This document shows positions 62,463 through 64,000 of a DNA stretch of 64,000 nucleotides, piece by piece. The stretch is taken from contig NZ_QVML01000001.1 of NCBI RefSeq assembly GCF_010501015.1, forward strand, positions 123,845 through 187,844, written 5' to 3'. A program made the position numbers and the translations under genes. Below the pieces are notes generated by a model that was not told where the DNA came from, made no database searches, and saw nothing but the letters and a program-made list of their open reading frames with translations. How positions within the stretch are numbered: the stretch's first letter is position 1; each line of letters starts with the position of its first letter. Source of the stretch: Bacteroides sp. 214 (GTDB lineage: Bacteria; Bacteroidota; Bacteroidia; Bacteroidales; Bacteroidaceae).

Positions 62463-64000
62463 ATGATGAAAAAAATATTTCTGCTTCTAACTCTACTGTT
62501 GTGGAGCTTCAGTTACCTGTTTTCTCAAGAGAAAGAACTTACGCTAAATATTTTTCATACTACCGACATTCATGGAAACTTCTTTCCATTTGACTTTATG
62601 AATAATCGTGAGAATAGAGGTGGCTTGGCACGTGTGAGTACATTTATCGCTGAAAAACGCGCAACGATTGGACGCGATAACTTCTTGTTGATGGAAGGTG
62701 GTGACTTATTGCAAGGGCAGCCGTGTGTTTATTACTACAATTTTATTGATACCACTTCTATTCATTTGGGGGCATCAACACTGAATTATATTGGTTATGA
62801 CATTTCTGTGATGGGAAATCACGATATTGAAACAGGACATTCGGTGTACGACCGTTGGGTAGATAATTGTACCTTCCCGGTATTGGGAGCAAATATTCTT
62901 AAAACAGATGGAGAGCCCTATCTTCCTCCTTACGCCATGTTTCAACGAGGTGGCATGAAGGTTGCTGTGCTTGGAATGATTACTGAGGCAATACCCGCTT
63001 GGCTTCCCGAAAATCTTTGGACTGGTTTGCGCTTTGCCAATATTGAGGAGACAGCGAGAAAGTGGATTCCTATCATTAAAGAAAAAGAAAATCCTGATGT
63101 GGTTATTGCATTAATACACTCGGGTGTGAAGAGTTCTTCGCTTACAGGATTCGATGAAAATGTAGGTATGAAGATAGCGCAAAACGTACCAGGCTTGGAT
63201 GCAGTTTTCTGCGGACACGATCACTCGTTGTTTTGCGAAAAAGTAGTGAACTGCGTAGGAGATTCGGTCTTGGTTATTGACCCGGCTAATAGTGGAAATC
63301 ATATCTGTGATGTTACTGTTCGGGTGAAGAAAGCAGGTGAAAAGGTAATAGAAAAGACACTAAAGGGAGACTTGGTCGATATCTCTTCGCTTGAACCGGA
63401 TGCAGCATATATGGAGCAGTTTTCCAAGAGCTTTGAAACGATCAAGAATTATGTAAATGCAGAAATTGGTGAGTTTACTAATGCAATTTCGGCACGCGAA
63501 TCATTCTTTGGGCCTTCTGATTTCATTGATTTGCTACATACCTTACAGTTGAAAGTAGCGGATGCGGAGATTTCTTTAGTTGCGCCACTTTCGCAAAGTA
63601 CATACATTGGCGCAGGTAAAATCTATATGCGCGATATGTTCAATCTTTATCGTTACGAGAACTTGCTCTACACCATGAATCTTACAGGAAAAGAGATTAA
63701 AGACGCTTTGGAATATTGTTATGGGATATGGACAAATCAAATGACTTCCCCCGACGACCATTTGCTGCTTATACAAAAAAACACGCGTAATGACCGTTAT
63801 AATTTTATAAATCCTTCGTTTGGCTTTGACTCTGCTGCAGGTCTGTTGTATACAGTTGATGTGACTAAACCTGTTGGCGAAAAGGTAACCGTTGCAAGTA
63901 TGGCAGATGGTACTCCCTTCTTGTTGGATAAAACTTATCGGGTAGCTGTAAATTCCTATCAAGGAAGTGGCGGCGCGGGAATTCTGACCGAAGGAGCTGG
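62463..64000 (+). CDS. 5'-nucleotidase/UshA-like metallophosphoesterase, truncated by window end
   Basis: The open frame runs from ATG 62463 to the end of the window without a stop (512 codons). It has a signal peptide (IFLLLTLLLWSFSYLFS), then the metallophosphatase motifs TTDIHGN (Asp35, His37), EGGDLLQGQ, MGNHDIETG and FCGHDHS. The 5'-nucleotidase C-terminal domain starts near 63440 (GEFTNAISARESFFG). The enzyme hydrolyses nucleotides or related phosphates in the periplasm. Missing only the C-terminal end. Confidence 0.92.
   Translation, partial: MMKKIFLLLTLLLWSFSYLFSQEKELTLNIFHTTDIHGNFFPFDFMNNRENRGGLARVSTFIAEKRATIGRDNFLLMEGGDLLQGQPCVYYYNFIDTTSIHLGASTLNYIGYDISVMGNHDIETGHSVYDRWVDNCTFPVLGANILKTDGEPYLPPYAMFQRGGMKVAVLGMITEAIPAWLPENLWTGLRFANIEETARKWIPIIKEKENPDVVIALIHSGVKSSSLTGFDENVGMKIAQNVPGLDAVFCGHDHSLFCEKVVNCVGDSVLVIDPANSGNHICDVTVRVKKAGEKVIEKTLKGDLVDISSLEPDAAYMEQFSKSFETIKNYVNAEIGEFTNAISARESFFGPSDFIDLLHTLQLKVADAEISLVAPLSQSTYIGAGKIYMRDMFNLYRYENLLYTMNLTGKEIKDALEYCYGIWTNQMTSPDDHLLLIQKNTRNDRYNFINPSFGFDSAAGLLYTVDVTKPVGEKVTVASMADGTPFLLDKTYRVAVNSYQGSGGAGILTEGA

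Overview
The window looks like chromosomal DNA of a Bacteroidales bacterium, most likely Bacteroides or a close relative. Signs are the repeated -7 box TAnnTTTG upstream of genes, little use of Shine-Dalgarno sites, a FeoA-FeoB fusion, the rhamnose cluster order known from Bacteroides thetaiotaomicron, a Bacteroidales-1-like RNA behind rplT, and a one-off type IX secretion sorting domain. Species cannot be fixed from the sequence alone.

Layout. 1-27.6 kb is mostly core genome: the start of folC, phoH, a translationally coupled pair of membrane sensor proteins (the first lacks a kinase domain and the phospho-acceptor histidine), a DUF4494/yggS/DHOD-like operon, tpx, a glnS/TPR/dedA operon, phoU, ribE plus nitroreductase, yihY behind the RNase P RNA, a small lipoprotein, feoAB with a Cys-rich partner, tRNA-Cys, a periplasmic TPR protein, and thrS-infC-rpmI-rplT followed by a 6S-like RNA.

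28-58.5 kb is a pectin and rhamnogalacturonan (RG) region: exported KdgF-like cupin, PL10 pectate lyase, PL11 RG lyase with a T9SS tail, the rhaB-rhaA-transporter-rhaD operon with divergent rhaR, a GH2-GH115 operon, a five-gene operon (CE12, GH28, GH31, GH78, CE4-CE12 fusion), a UroD-like/rhaM/fucP operon, and a second GH28. The GH2 and CE12 operons share a conserved ~95-bp promoter/operator block, so they are probably co-regulated by a regulator outside the window. No SusC/SusD pair is present. The likely flow is lyase and hydrolase cutting of RG, de-acetylation, release of L-rhamnose and unsaturated galacturonate, import by MFS permeases, and the isomerase-kinase-aldolase route. 58.6-64 kb holds a FadL-type porin, an exported DUF4468-flavin-reductase-like fusion, a small basic protein, a methyltransferase and the start of a 5'-nucleotidase.

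The most unusual structure lies between the genes. Five long intergenic gaps (15.6-16.2, 21.4-22.1, 33.5-34.0, 44.8-45.6 and 53.4-54.3 kb) carry arrays of short motifs (CTTATGG/CCATAAG, CTCAGTC/CTCAGTG, CGCGTCAAG, GAACTGC/GCAGTTC) repeated at exactly 22-bp steps, often with direct and inverted copies in the same phase. The 15.9-kb and 53.9-kb arrays belong to one ~280-bp composite element. I know of no described family that matches.
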